DNA from: Pseudomonas monsensis
Lineage (GTDB): Bacteria > Pseudomonadota > Gammaproteobacteria > Pseudomonadales > Pseudomonadaceae
Length of the DNA stretch: 64,000 bases
Direction of reading: 5' to 3'
Assembly: GCF_014268495.2 (NCBI RefSeq)
Contig: NZ_CP077087.1
Span: 5,654,501-5,718,500, forward strand
The notes beneath the pieces are model-generated. The model was not told where the DNA came from. It made no database searches and saw only the letters and a program-made list of their open reading frames with translations. The position numbers were made by a program, and so were the translations under genes. Below, one piece after another: positions 17,853-25,249 of this stretch (the stretch's first letter is position 1; every line of letters begins with the position of its first letter).

Positions 17853-18971
17853 TCAGACCAGAATCAGGTTGTCACGGTGAACCAACTCCGGCTCAGCCAT
17901 GTAGCCCAGCACGCCGACAATCGCATCCGACGACTGACCGATGATTTTTTGCGCTTCCAGAGCACTGTAGTTGGCCAGACCCCGGGCGATCTCACGACCG
18001 TCAGGCGCCACGCAAACCACCATTTCGCCGCGACGGAAGCTGCCCTGCACCAGCTTGACCCCGACCGGCAACAGACTCTTGTTGCCTTGCGACAACGCCG
18101 ACACCGCGCCCTCGTCCAGCACCAGCGTGCCGCGGGTTTGCAGATGCCCGGCCAGCCACTGCTTGCGCGCCGCCAGCATGCCGCGCTCAGGCGACAGCAG
18201 CGTACCAATGCGCTCGCCAGCCTTCAGGCGATCGAGCACACGCTCAAGACGCCCACCCACAATGATGGTGTGCGCACCGGAACGCGCCGCCAGCCGCGCC
18301 GCGCGCAACTTGGTCTGCATGCCGCCACGCCCCAGCGCACCGCCGGTACCGCCCGCCACTGCATCCAGGGTCGGATCATCGGCGCGCGCTTCGTAGATCA
18401 ATTGCGCGTCCGGGTTGTTACGAGGATCGGCATCGAACATGCCGTCGCGATCCGTGAGAATCACCAGCAGATCCGCCTCGACCAGGTTGGCCACCAGCGC
18501 CGCCAGCGTATCGTTGTCGCCAAAACGGATTTCGTCGGTGACCACCGTGTCGTTTTCGTTGATCACCGGGATGACCTTCAGCTCGACCAGGGCGCGCAAG
18601 GTGCTGCGGGCATTCAGGTAACGCTTGCGGTCGGACAGGTCGTCGTGGGTCAGGAGAATCTGCGCCGTATGCCGGCCATGCTCGGCAAAGCTTGATTCCC
18701 AGGCCTGCACCAGGCCCATCTGGCCAATCGCTGCGGCCGCCTGGAGCTCGTGCATCGCACTGGGTCGTGCGGTCCAGCCCAAGCGACTCATGCCGGCCGC
18801 CACTGCCCCGGAGGACACCAGCACCAACTCGACGCCAGCCTCATGCAAGGCCACCATCTGCTCGACCCAGACACTCATAGCCGCACGATCCAGCCCTTTG
18901 CCATCAGCTGTCAGCAAAGCGCTGCCGATCTTCACGACCCAACGCTGCGCACCTGTCACTTTGCTCCGCAT
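17853..18971 (-). CDS. proB: Glutamate 5-kinase ProB
   Basis: ProB catalyses the first step of proline synthesis and is feedback-inhibited by proline. The 372 residues comprise an amino-acid kinase domain (VVKIGSALLT at the N terminus, LVLVSSGAVAAG, INENDTV, and GTGGMxTK-like GRGGMQTKLRAA) and a C-terminal PUA domain (from about 275). I chose the ATG at 18971 to give the usual MRSKVTGA start; ATG 18974 and TTG 18980 are in frame just upstream. It lies downstream of obg on the same strand, behind a terminator. Confidence 0.96.
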   Translation of the reverse strand: MRSKVTGAQRWVVKIGSALLTADGKGLDRAAMSVWVEQMVALHEAGVELVLVSSGAVAAGMSRLGWTARPSAMHELQAAAAIGQMGLVQAWESSFAEHGRHTAQILLTHDDLSDRKRYLNARSTLRALVELKVIPVINENDTVVTDEIRFGDNDTLAALVANLVEADLLVILTDRDGMFDADPRNNPDAQLIYEARADDPTLDAVAGGTGGALGRGGMQTKLRAARLAARSGAHTIIVGGRLERVLDRLKAGERIGTLLSPERGMLAARKQWLAGHLQTRGTLVLDEGAVSALSQGNKSLLPVGVKLVQGSFRRGEMVVCVAPDGREIARGLANYSALEAQKIIGQSSDAIVGVLGYMAEPELVHRDNLILV

Positions 18972-19063
18972 CATCTTCAACCTTAGCTTGAGGACAGCGC
19001 GACCCAGCGCTGCCCGTGACGTTAATCGTGGCTATTGGTCACCAACGATCGATTTCCAGATAC

Positions 19064-19091
19064 CAAAACGCCGCTCGATTGAGCGGCGTTC
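19064..19091 (-). terminator. Terminator downstream of obg
   Basis: A nine-base-pair stem (ACGCCGCTC / GAGCGGCGT on the minus strand) with a four-base loop is followed on the minus strand by TTTT. It sits 18 bases past the obg stop and separates obg from proB. Confidence 0.75.
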
Positions 19092-19108
19092 AAGTTTATC
19101 GCAACAGA

Positions 19109-20332
19109 TCAGTCACGCACGTAAATGATTTCCGGACCGTCTTCATCATCCACATCTTCTTCGTCCCAGTCATCGTCGCCGATGTCATGGACCGACTTCA
19201 CGCCGCTGCGACGCAGGGCACGCTTGTCATCCAGCGCCTGAAGCTGCGCACGGGCTTCGTCTTCGATGCGCTGATCGAGATCGGCCAACTCTTCCTTGTA
19301 GGCAGGGTCGTTGGCCAGGCGATCAGCACGATCTTCCAGATAACGCATGATGTCGCGCGTCAGGCGCTCGGTGCCTTCTTTGGCGATGGCCGAGATCACA
19401 TAGACCGGACCTTCCCACTGCAGGCGCTCAACGATTTCCTTGACGCGCTCTTCGTGCTCTTCTTCGAGAATCTGGTCGCATTTGTTCAGCACCAGCCAGC
19501 GATCACGCTCGGCCAGCGACGGACTGAACTTGACCAGCTCGTTGACGATCACTTCAGCCGCATCCGGCGCACTGCTGTCATCCAGCGGCGCCATGTCGAC
19601 GAGGTGCAGCAACAGACGGGTACGCGCCAGGTGCTTGAGGAAGCGAATGCCCAGACCAGCACCATCGGACGCACCTTCGATCAGCCCCGGAATGTCAGCG
19701 ATGACGAAGCTTTTCCAGCGATCGACACTGACCACACCAAGGTTCGGCACCAGGGTGGTGAACGGGTAGTCGGCGACTTTCGGCTTGGCTGCCGAAACGG
19801 AACGGATAAAGGTACTTTTACCGGCGTTCGGCAAGCCCAACAGACCAACGTCAGCCAGCACCTTCATTTCCAGCTTCAGGTCGCGCTGCTCACCCGGCTT
19901 GCCCGGTGTAGTCTGACGCGGCGCGCGGTTGGTACTGGATTTGAAACGGGTGTTGCCCAGACCGTGCCAGCCGCCCTGCACCACCATCAGTTTCTGACCC
20001 GCCTTGGTCAGGTCGCCGATGACTTCCTGAGTGGCCGAGTCGATCACGGTGGTGCCGACCGGCACGCGCAGGATCAGGTCTTCACCCTTTTTACCGGTGC
20101 AGTCGGTGCTGCCGCCGTTGGAGCCACGCTCGGCATCGAAATGCCGGGTGTAACGGTAGTCCACCAGGGTGTTGAGGTTTTCGTCGGCCATCATGTAGAT
20201 GGAACCGCCGTCACCGCCGTCACCGCCGTTCGGGCCGCCGTTTTCAATGAATTTTTCCCGACGGAAACTCATGCAGCCATTGCCGCCGTCACCGGCTTTT
20301 ACGCGGATCGATACTTCGTCTACAAACTTCAT
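19109..20332 (-). CDS. obg: Obg family GTPase (CgtA)
   Basis: This is an essential GTPase that associates with the 50S subunit and acts in ribosome assembly and stress control. The 407-residue protein has the glycine-rich Obg fold (GGNGC and GGPNGGDGGDGG within the first 45 residues), a G domain (Walker A GLPNAGKST near 166, DIPGLIEGAS, NKCD) and an acidic C-terminal tail (DDDWDEEDVDDEDG). It follows rpmA, the common rplU-rpmA-obg order. Confidence 0.97.
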   Translation of the reverse strand: MKFVDEVSIRVKAGDGGNGCMSFRREKFIENGGPNGGDGGDGGSIYMMADENLNTLVDYRYTRHFDAERGSNGGSTDCTGKKGEDLILRVPVGTTVIDSATQEVIGDLTKAGQKLMVVQGGWHGLGNTRFKSSTNRAPRQTTPGKPGEQRDLKLEMKVLADVGLLGLPNAGKSTFIRSVSAAKPKVADYPFTTLVPNLGVVSVDRWKSFVIADIPGLIEGASDGAGLGIRFLKHLARTRLLLHLVDMAPLDDSSAPDAAEVIVNELVKFSPSLAERDRWLVLNKCDQILEEEHEERVKEIVERLQWEGPVYVISAIAKEGTERLTRDIMRYLEDRADRLANDPAYKEELADLDQRIEDEARAQLQALDDKRALRRSGVKSVHDIGDDDWDEEDVDDEDGPEIIYVRD

Positions 20333-20482
20333 AACTCAACGCCTCTCGCCATACGGACGAGCCGAAAAACAATCAAGACATAAGACTCTTGCAAAAATGA
20401 GCGCAGCGACCCCAAAACACGACCTGCATCGCACGCCGACAGCCCATACAAACAGTTTTGCAAGAGACTCACCCCACAAACG

Positions 20483-20510
20483 AAAAAGCCCCGTCGCAAG
20501 ACAGGGCTCT
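20483..20510 (-). terminator. Terminator of rplU-rpmA
   Basis: On the minus strand a stem AGCCCTGTC / GACGGGGCT with a short loop is followed by TTTTTC. It lies 17 bases past the rpmA stop, between rpmA and obg. Some read-through into obg is likely, given the usual operon. Confidence 0.75.
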
Positions 20511-20526
20511 TCCAGCGATCTCGCGA

Positions 20527-20784
20527 TTAAGCCGCGACAACGCTCACGTAACGACGACCGAAGGCGCCTTTTACTTCAAACTTGATCACGCCTTCGATTT
20601 TCGCGAAGAGGGTGTGATCTTTACCCATGCCAACGCCGTAGCCAGCGTGGAATTGGGTGCCGCGCTGACGCACGATGATGTTGCCGGCCTTGATGACCTG
20701 GCCGCCATACATCTTCACGCCAAGGCGTTTGGCTTCTGAGTCGCGACCGTTACGGGTACTACCACCAGCTTTTTTGTGTGCCAT
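20527..20784 (-). CDS. rpmA: 50S ribosomal protein L27
   Basis: The protein has 85 residues and starts [20 protein letters not shown], the conserved L27 N terminus that reaches the peptidyl transferase centre. No N-terminal extension of the Firmicutes type is present. It lies 35 bases after rplU, with GGAGAATT before the ATG. Confidence 0.98.
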
Positions 20785-20819
20785 GAGTTCAATTCTCCTA
20801 GTGAGGAATTAGGCTGTAA

Positions 20820-21134
20820 TTAAGCCTGAATACCGGTGATTTTGATCTCGGTGTACCACTGGCGGTGGCCCATACGCTTCATGTGGTGCTTACGACGACG
20901 GAACTTGATGATGCGGACTTTATCGTGACGACCTTGGGAGATCACTTCAGCCACAACGGTAGCGCCAGCAACAACTGGAGCGCCGATATTCACGTCGTCG
21001 CCATTGGCAACCAACAGAACGCGATCAAAGGTAACGGATTCGCCGGTAGCGACTTCCAGTTTTTCGATCTTCAGGTATTCACCTGGGGCGACTTTGTATT
21101 GCTTGCCGCCAGTAACGATTACTGCATAAGACAT
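20820..21134 (-). CDS. rplU: 50S ribosomal protein L21
   Basis: L21 binds 23S rRNA. The 104 residues start MSYAVIVTGGKQYKV and include the family signature IKFRRRKHHMKRMGHRQWYT near the C terminus. The ATG at 21134 has GGAGAAAT upstream. A longer open frame upstream is not coding. It heads the rplU-rpmA-(obg) operon and is divergent from ispB. Confidence 0.98.
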   Translation of the reverse strand: MSYAVIVTGGKQYKVAPGEYLKIEKLEVATGESVTFDRVLLVANGDDVNIGAPVVAGATVVAEVISQGRHDKVRIIKFRRRKHHMKRMGHRQWYTEIKITGIQA

Positions 21135-21375
21135 GGTATTTCTCCGATAATCCTGCTCACCCAGCTCTTTATAAGAAGAGGTATTGGCTGGCATGGCTGC
21201 ATGGGGCTGGAACGGCCCAAGTGCAATTGCGTAAGGCAGGTGCTGCCCAGGAAGTTCAGGGTGCGCGATTGTACGCAAGCTGCCGCTGCCATGCAAGTGG
21301 CCGTCCATCGCGCCTTGACAGGCCCCGGTGTGGGTCCTAGCATGCCGCGCAACCCTTCTGGAGCGACTCTCGCTG

Positions 21376-22344
21376 ATGCAACCCCAAGCTTTCTACCGCG
21401 CGGTGGCGGACGATTTTAGCGCCGTCGACGGCATCATCAAGAAGCAACTGACGTCCCGAGTGCCGCTGGTATCGAAAATCGGCGATTACATCACTTCGGC
21501 CGGCGGCAAACGCCTGCGTCCTTTATTAGTGTTGTTGTGTGGCAAGGCCCTGGGCCGCGAAGGCGATGACCTGCGCCTGCTGGCCGCCACCATCGAATTC
21601 CTGCACACCGCAACCCTGCTGCATGACGACGTCGTCGACATGTCCGGCATGCGCCGTGGCCGTTCGACCGCCAACGCCATGTGGGGCAACGCCCCGAGCG
21701 TGCTGGTCGGCGACTTCCTGTACTCGCGCTCGTTCGAAATGATGGTCGAACTGGGCTCGATGTCGGTGATGAAGATCCTGTCCCAGGCCACACGCATCAT
21801 CGCCGAAGGCGAAGTGTTGCAGTTGTCCAAGGTTCGCGACGCCAGCACTACCGAAGAAACCTACATGGAAGTCATCCGCGGCAAGACCGCGATGCTCTTC
21901 GAAGCCTCGACCCACAGCGCCGCCGCACTGGCGGGCGCGACTGCCGAGCAGAGCGAAGCCCTGCGCACCTTCGGCGATCATCTGGGCGTGGCGTTCCAAC
22001 TGGTCGACGACCTGCTCGACTACAAGGGCGACGCCGAGACCCTGGGCAAGAACGTCGGTGACGATCTGGCCGAAGGCAAGCCGACCCTGCCGCTGATCTA
22101 TACCATGCGCGAAGGCACGCCAGAGCAGGCGGCACTGGTGCGTCAGGCGATCCAGAAAGGCGGGATCGAAGACCTGGAAAGCATCCGCATCGCCGTGGAA
22201 GCCTCGGGTTCGCTGGACTACACCGCACAACTGGCGCGTGATTATGTGGCCCGTGCAATCAAGTGCCTCGATGCGCTGCCGGCCAGCGAGTACCGCGATG
22301 CACTGGTTGAATTGAGTGAGTTTGCGGTCGCCCGCACGCACTGA
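21376..22344 (+). CDS. ispB: Polyprenyl diphosphate synthase IspB (ubiquinone side chain)
   Basis: IspB makes the long isoprenoid tail of ubiquinone (C45 is expected in Pseudomonas, which uses UQ-9; the E. coli enzyme makes C40). The 322 residues contain both aspartate-rich motifs, DDVVD near 84 and DDLLD near 211, and the first-motif context LHDDVVDMSGMRRGR. I chose the ATG at 21376 (MQPQAFYRAV). It is divergent from rplU, a conserved arrangement in gammaproteobacteria. Confidence 0.95.
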   Translation: MQPQAFYRAVADDFSAVDGIIKKQLTSRVPLVSKIGDYITSAGGKRLRPLLVLLCGKALGREGDDLRLLAATIEFLHTATLLHDDVVDMSGMRRGRSTANAMWGNAPSVLVGDFLYSRSFEMMVELGSMSVMKILSQATRIIAEGEVLQLSKVRDASTTEETYMEVIRGKTAMLFEASTHSAAALAGATAEQSEALRTFGDHLGVAFQLVDDLLDYKGDAETLGKNVGDDLAEGKPTLPLIYTMREGTPEQAALVRQAIQKGGIEDLESIRIAVEASGSLDYTAQLARDYVARAIKCLDALPASEYRDALVELSEFAVARTH

Positions 22345-22362
22345 TTACCGCGCAATCAAACA

Positions 22363-22395
22363 GCCGCAGCCTTCCCCCGAAGCCTGCGGCTTTTT
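22363..22395 (+). terminator. Terminator of ispB
   Basis: The stem GCCGCAG / CTGCGGC (22363-22369 and 22384-22390) is followed by TTTTTGTT. It starts 19 bases after the ispB stop. Confidence 0.75.
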
Positions 22396-22470
22396 GTTGC
22401 CTGCCCACCAAGCGCTAAAACCTTATACAATGTGCGACTTTTAGCGAACCACATCCCTCAAGGAGCCTTA

Positions 22471-22812
22471 GTGAGCACGTTGCCACCCTGCCCGAAATGC
22501 AATTCCGAATACACCTACGAAGACGGTGCCCAACTGATCTGCCCTGAGTGCGCCCACGAGTGGTCGGCCAGCGGCGAAGCTGAAGTGGCGTCCGATGATG
22601 CCGTGAAGAAGGATTCGGTTGGCAACGTCCTGCAGGATGGCGACACCATCACCGTGATCAAGGACCTGAAGGTCAAGGGCACCTCGCTGGTGGTCAAGGT
22701 CGGCACCAAGGTCAAGAACATCCGCCTGTGCGATGGCGACCACGACATCGACTGCAAGATCGACGGCATCGGCCCAATGAAGCTCAAGTCCGAGTTCGTC
22801 AGAAAAGTCTGA
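22471..22812 (+). CDS. yjdM: PhnA/YjdM family zinc-ribbon protein
   Basis: This 113-residue protein has an N-terminal zinc ribbon (CPKCNSEY near 7-14, CPECAHEW near 27-34) and a C-terminal PhnA domain (QDGDTITVIKDLKVKGTS, then IKLKVGTKVKNIRL-type strands). Despite the name, the family has no role in phosphonate breakdown and its function is unclear. Translation starts at GTG 22471, preceded by AAGGAGCC; an upstream in-frame ATG at 22432 has no such site. It is a single gene between ispB and the Fur-box gene. Confidence 0.88.
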   Translation: MSTLPPCPKCNSEYTYEDGAQLICPECAHEWSASGEAEVASDDAVKKDSVGNVLQDGDTITVIKDLKVKGTSLVVKVGTKVKNIRLCDGDHDIDCKIDGIGPMKLKSEFVRKV

Positions 22813-22825
22813 TCCGGCTGTCAGC

Positions 22826-22848
22826 CATCCCGCGCCCGGCGCGGGATG
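22826..22848. other. Perfect 10-bp hairpin after yjdM
   Basis: Arms CATCCCGCGC and GCGCGGGATG enclose a three-base loop, 13 bases past the stop. There is no T run on either side, so it may stabilise the mRNA end or act as a Rho-assisted terminator. Confidence 0.5.
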
Positions 22849-22971
22849 GTGCTTCGCCCTCCCCGCCTTGCCCCTGCACGCACACGTAATAGCCAGACGC
22901 CAGCCGTTTTGACCTTACGCAATCTTTACCCGGAAAAAATCCCGATCCGCCAATAGGCACTTGCTATTTGA

Positions 22972-22992
22972 CGAATAAGAATTATTCTCATT
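22972..22992 (+). promoter_or_regulatory. Fur box
   Basis: Read on the minus strand the site is AATGAGAATAATTCTTATT. Its core TGAGAAT-A-ATTCTTA matches the 7-1-7 Fur consensus (TGATAAT-N-ATTATCA and its TGAGAAT variant) at 12 of 15 positions. It also contains the exact inverted repeat GAATAA-GAA-TTATTC. It ends 25 bases upstream of the ATG at 23018, so iron-bound Fur would block that gene's promoter. Confidence 0.75.
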
Positions 22993-23017
22993 GAAACCTT
23001 TCAAGGAGATGAGACCC

Positions 23018-23275
23018 ATGACTTATTTGATCGACGCCTGGCTGGATCGTCCACACCCTTACCTCAGGATCCTGCATCGGGAAACCGGAGAAGTCTGTGC
23101 GGTACTGGAAGAAGATGCCCTGCATGAGCTGCAGGATCAGGGCGATCTGGACGTCAGCAGCCTGAATTCCAGCGAACCGCTGGTGCTCAAGGAGCTGGTG
23201 CGCAATCTGTTCCTGTTCTGCTATGCCCGGGCCTTGCGCCCGACCCATGAGCTGAATCACAAGATCGAAATATGA
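23018..23275 (+). CDS. Small conserved Pseudomonas protein, probably iron-regulated
   Basis: This 85-residue acidic protein has no signal peptide or known motif that I recognise. It begins MTYLIDAWLDRPHPYLRI, has a leucine/acidic middle part (EEDALHELQDQGDLD) and ends in HELNHKIEI. The ribosome-binding site AAGGAGATGAG precedes the ATG at 23018. The Fur box directly upstream predicts expression under iron starvation. From memory the counterpart next to ispB in P. aeruginosa (PA4570) is a hypothetical gene induced by low iron; this was not checked. Confidence 0.8.
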   Translation: MTYLIDAWLDRPHPYLRILHRETGEVCAVLEEDALHELQDQGDLDVSSLNSSEPLVLKELVRNLFLFCYARALRPTHELNHKIEI

Positions 23276-23289
23276 AGCCCCAAAAAAAT

Positions 23290-23378
23290 TGTAGGAGTGA
23301 GCCTGCTCGCGATAGTGGCATATCAGGCAACTGAGTAGTCGACTGAACAGACGCCATCGCGAGCAGGCTCACTCCTGC
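23290..23378. repeat. REP doublet (GAGTGAGCCTGCTCGCGA variant)
   Basis: Inverted copies lie at about 23290-23312 and 23356-23378, reading gtaggagtgagcctgctcgc and its inverse. The arm carries GAGTGAG instead of GAGCGAG, a compensated change present in both copies and shared with the doublet at 27621. It lies between the Fur-box gene and the convergent fklB. Confidence 0.88.
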
Positions 23379-23407
23379 ATTAGCCCGCCATCAAGGCAGG
23401 CCTGGCA

Positions 23408-24025
23408 TTACAGAACGTCCAGCAACTCGACGTCGAATACCAGCACGCTGTGCGGCGGGATGCTGCCAACGCCTTGCGCGCCGTAAGCCAGTTCGCTCGG
23501 CACGTACAGACGCCATTTGCTGCCGGCATTCATCAGTTGCAGGGCTTCGGTCCAGCCAGCGATCACGCCGCCGACCGGGAATTCAGCAGGCTGGCCACGC
23601 TCGTAGGAGCTGTCGAACACAGTGCCGTCGATCAGGGTGCCGTGGTAGTGAGTACGCACGGTGTCTTCACGGGATGGCTTGGCGCCTTCGCCCTGGGTCA
23701 GCACTTCGAATTGCAGGCCGGAAGCCAGGGTCGTGATGCCTTCACGCTTGGCGTTTTCAGCCAGGAAAGCCAGGCCTTCACCAGCAGCCGCTTCAGCTTT
23801 GGCCGCCGCTTCGGCTTGCATGATCTCGCGGATCACTTTGAAGCTGGCGGACATTTCTTCCTGACCCACACGGCTTGGCTTGCCGCCGAACGCGTCGGTC
23901 AGACCAGCCAGGATGGCGTCCAGGCTGACACCCGGTGGCGGGTTGTCGCGCAGCTGGTCACCCAGCTGACGGCCGATGCCGTAGCTGACGCGGGTTTCGT
24001 CGGTGGACAGATTTACTTCGGACAT
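23408..24025 (-). CDS. fklB: FKBP-type peptidyl-prolyl isomerase FklB
   Basis: The 205-residue protein has an N-terminal FKBP_N dimerisation region (STDETRVSYGIGRQLGDQL, then an Ala/Glu-rich helix AEAAAKAEAAAGEGLAFLAEN) and a C-terminal FKBP domain (THYHGTLIDGTVFDSSYERG, VIAGWTEAL, LAYGAQGVGSIPPHSVLVFDVELLDV). I see no signal peptide, so it resembles cytoplasmic FklB more than periplasmic FkpA. ATG 24025 was chosen because upstream residues lack similarity. Confidence 0.92.
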   Translation of the reverse strand: MSEVNLSTDETRVSYGIGRQLGDQLRDNPPPGVSLDAILAGLTDAFGGKPSRVGQEEMSASFKVIREIMQAEAAAKAEAAAGEGLAFLAENAKREGITTLASGLQFEVLTQGEGAKPSREDTVRTHYHGTLIDGTVFDSSYERGQPAEFPVGGVIAGWTEALQLMNAGSKWRLYVPSELAYGAQGVGSIPPHSVLVFDVELLDVL

Positions 24026-24145
24026 GACACTGCTCCGCTGTGCGGACGGCCACAAGACTTGCCGTGCGTGCACAGCGCGTCCCGGCGCGCCCGGAACCAA
24101 AAGGGCGAGCAGACTAGCACAGATGCCGAACCTGTGTGGCAGGCC

Positions 24146-24451
24146 CTACAGGGCCGAGCGCCAGGCAAGCGGCACTTTCAGGCTCTCATCAACGCTGCCA
24201 CCCAGGCCGCACATTTCATCGTGCACCGAGGTGTGTACAAGGTTGAACGGCAACAACGGAAAGTTATGCAGCAGATCCCGCGCATGCTCCACTGATCGCA
24301 ACGTCAGCATGTTGCCTTTGAGATCACTCAACGGATACGCCGCCCCGTGCATCCGCGCTTCTAGCAGATAAATCCCGCCTTCCATGGAGATCAGGTTCAG
24401 CTCATCAACCTTCCTGGCGATGGCAAACGCATTCAGCTCTTGCAGGTTCAT
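24146..24451 (-). CDS. Conserved hypothetical protein (DUF6482-like)
   Basis: This 101-residue protein begins MNLQELNAFAIARKVDELNLISMEGG, with further conserved-looking segments YLLEARM and HARDLLHNFPLLPFNLVHTSVHDEMCG. No signal peptide or membrane helix is seen. I associate the pattern with DUF6482 in Pseudomonas, with moderate certainty. It is a single gene between fklB and yqhA on the same strand. Function is unknown. Confidence 0.7.
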   Translation of the reverse strand: MNLQELNAFAIARKVDELNLISMEGGIYLLEARMHGAAYPLSDLKGNMLTLRSVEHARDLLHNFPLLPFNLVHTSVHDEMCGLGGSVDESLKVPLAWRSAL

Positions 24452-24529
24452 GAACGCACCTCACGCAGTGGCGAATCAGGACCTCTACAGGGATATGCCC
24501 GCGCGCACCAAAGCACAAGCCACAAACGA

Positions 24530-24567
24530 CACCGCCCGTCTGTTTCGCAACAGACGGGCGGTGTTTT
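24530..24567 (-). terminator. Strong hairpin, probable terminator of yqhA
   Basis: A long stem of about 15 base pairs (ACACCGCCCGTCTGTT paired with its inverse) has a small loop and lies 20 bases past the yqhA stop. On the minus strand it is followed by a weak T-rich stretch; on the plus strand by TTTT. Confidence 0.65.
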
Positions 24568-24586
24568 GGCAGTGATCAATTAATGA

Positions 24587-25075
24587 TCAGTGCTTGGTGA
24601 CCTTGTCCAGATAACCCATGGCGAACGCCGAGATCACGAAGGTCATGTGGATGATCACGTACCACATCAGGTGTTCGGGATCGACGTTCTTGGCGTCCAT
24701 GAAGATGCGCAGCAAGTGGATCGAGGAAATCGCCACGATCGACGCCGCCACTTTCATCTTCAGCGACGAAGAGTCCATGGTGCCAAGCCAGTTGAGCTTT
24801 TCCTTGTTGTCGTCGATGTCCAGCTGCGAGACGAAGTTTTCGTAACCGGAAATCATCACCATCACCAGCAGGCCGCCAACCAGCGCCATGTCGATCAGCG
24901 AGAGCAGCACCAGGATCAGGTCCGATTCGGCCATCGAGAACACGTTGGGGATGACGTGGAAGACTTCCTGGAAAAATTTCAGTGCCAGCGCCAGCAACCC
25001 GAGGGACAGGCCGAAGTAGATCGGCGCCAGCAGCCAGCGCGAGGCGTACATTGCGTTTTCGAAAAAGCGTTCCAT
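24587..25075 (-). CDS. UPF0114 / YqhA family inner-membrane protein
   Basis: The protein has 162 residues with three or four membrane helices: near 13-35 (LLAPIYFGLSLGLLALALKF), 55-77 (LVLLSLIDMALVGGLLVMVMIS), 108-125 and 136-156. The conserved loop motif SGYENFVSQLD lies between helices two and three. This is the UPF0114 (TIGR00645) family, whose function is unknown. The ATG at 25075 begins MERFFENAMYASRWL, a typical family start. Confidence 0.87.
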   Translation of the reverse strand: MERFFENAMYASRWLLAPIYFGLSLGLLALALKFFQEVFHVIPNVFSMAESDLILVLLSLIDMALVGGLLVMVMISGYENFVSQLDIDDNKEKLNWLGTMDSSSLKMKVAASIVAISSIHLLRIFMDAKNVDPEHLMWYVIIHMTFVISAFAMGYLDKVTKH

Positions 25076-25249
25076 TGAATCTCACACAAGGGGGGTTGTA
25101 ATCGGGGGCGAGTATAACAGCCAGCTGTGACAGCCAGAAACCGCCCGGCTCGCACCTCCGATCACCGCGACCTGCGTGTGTGTGCGATTTTTTTTCTGCT
25201 ACTGTCCAAACCATTGACCGCCTAGCGAAAGTGGACAGGACGACTGGAA

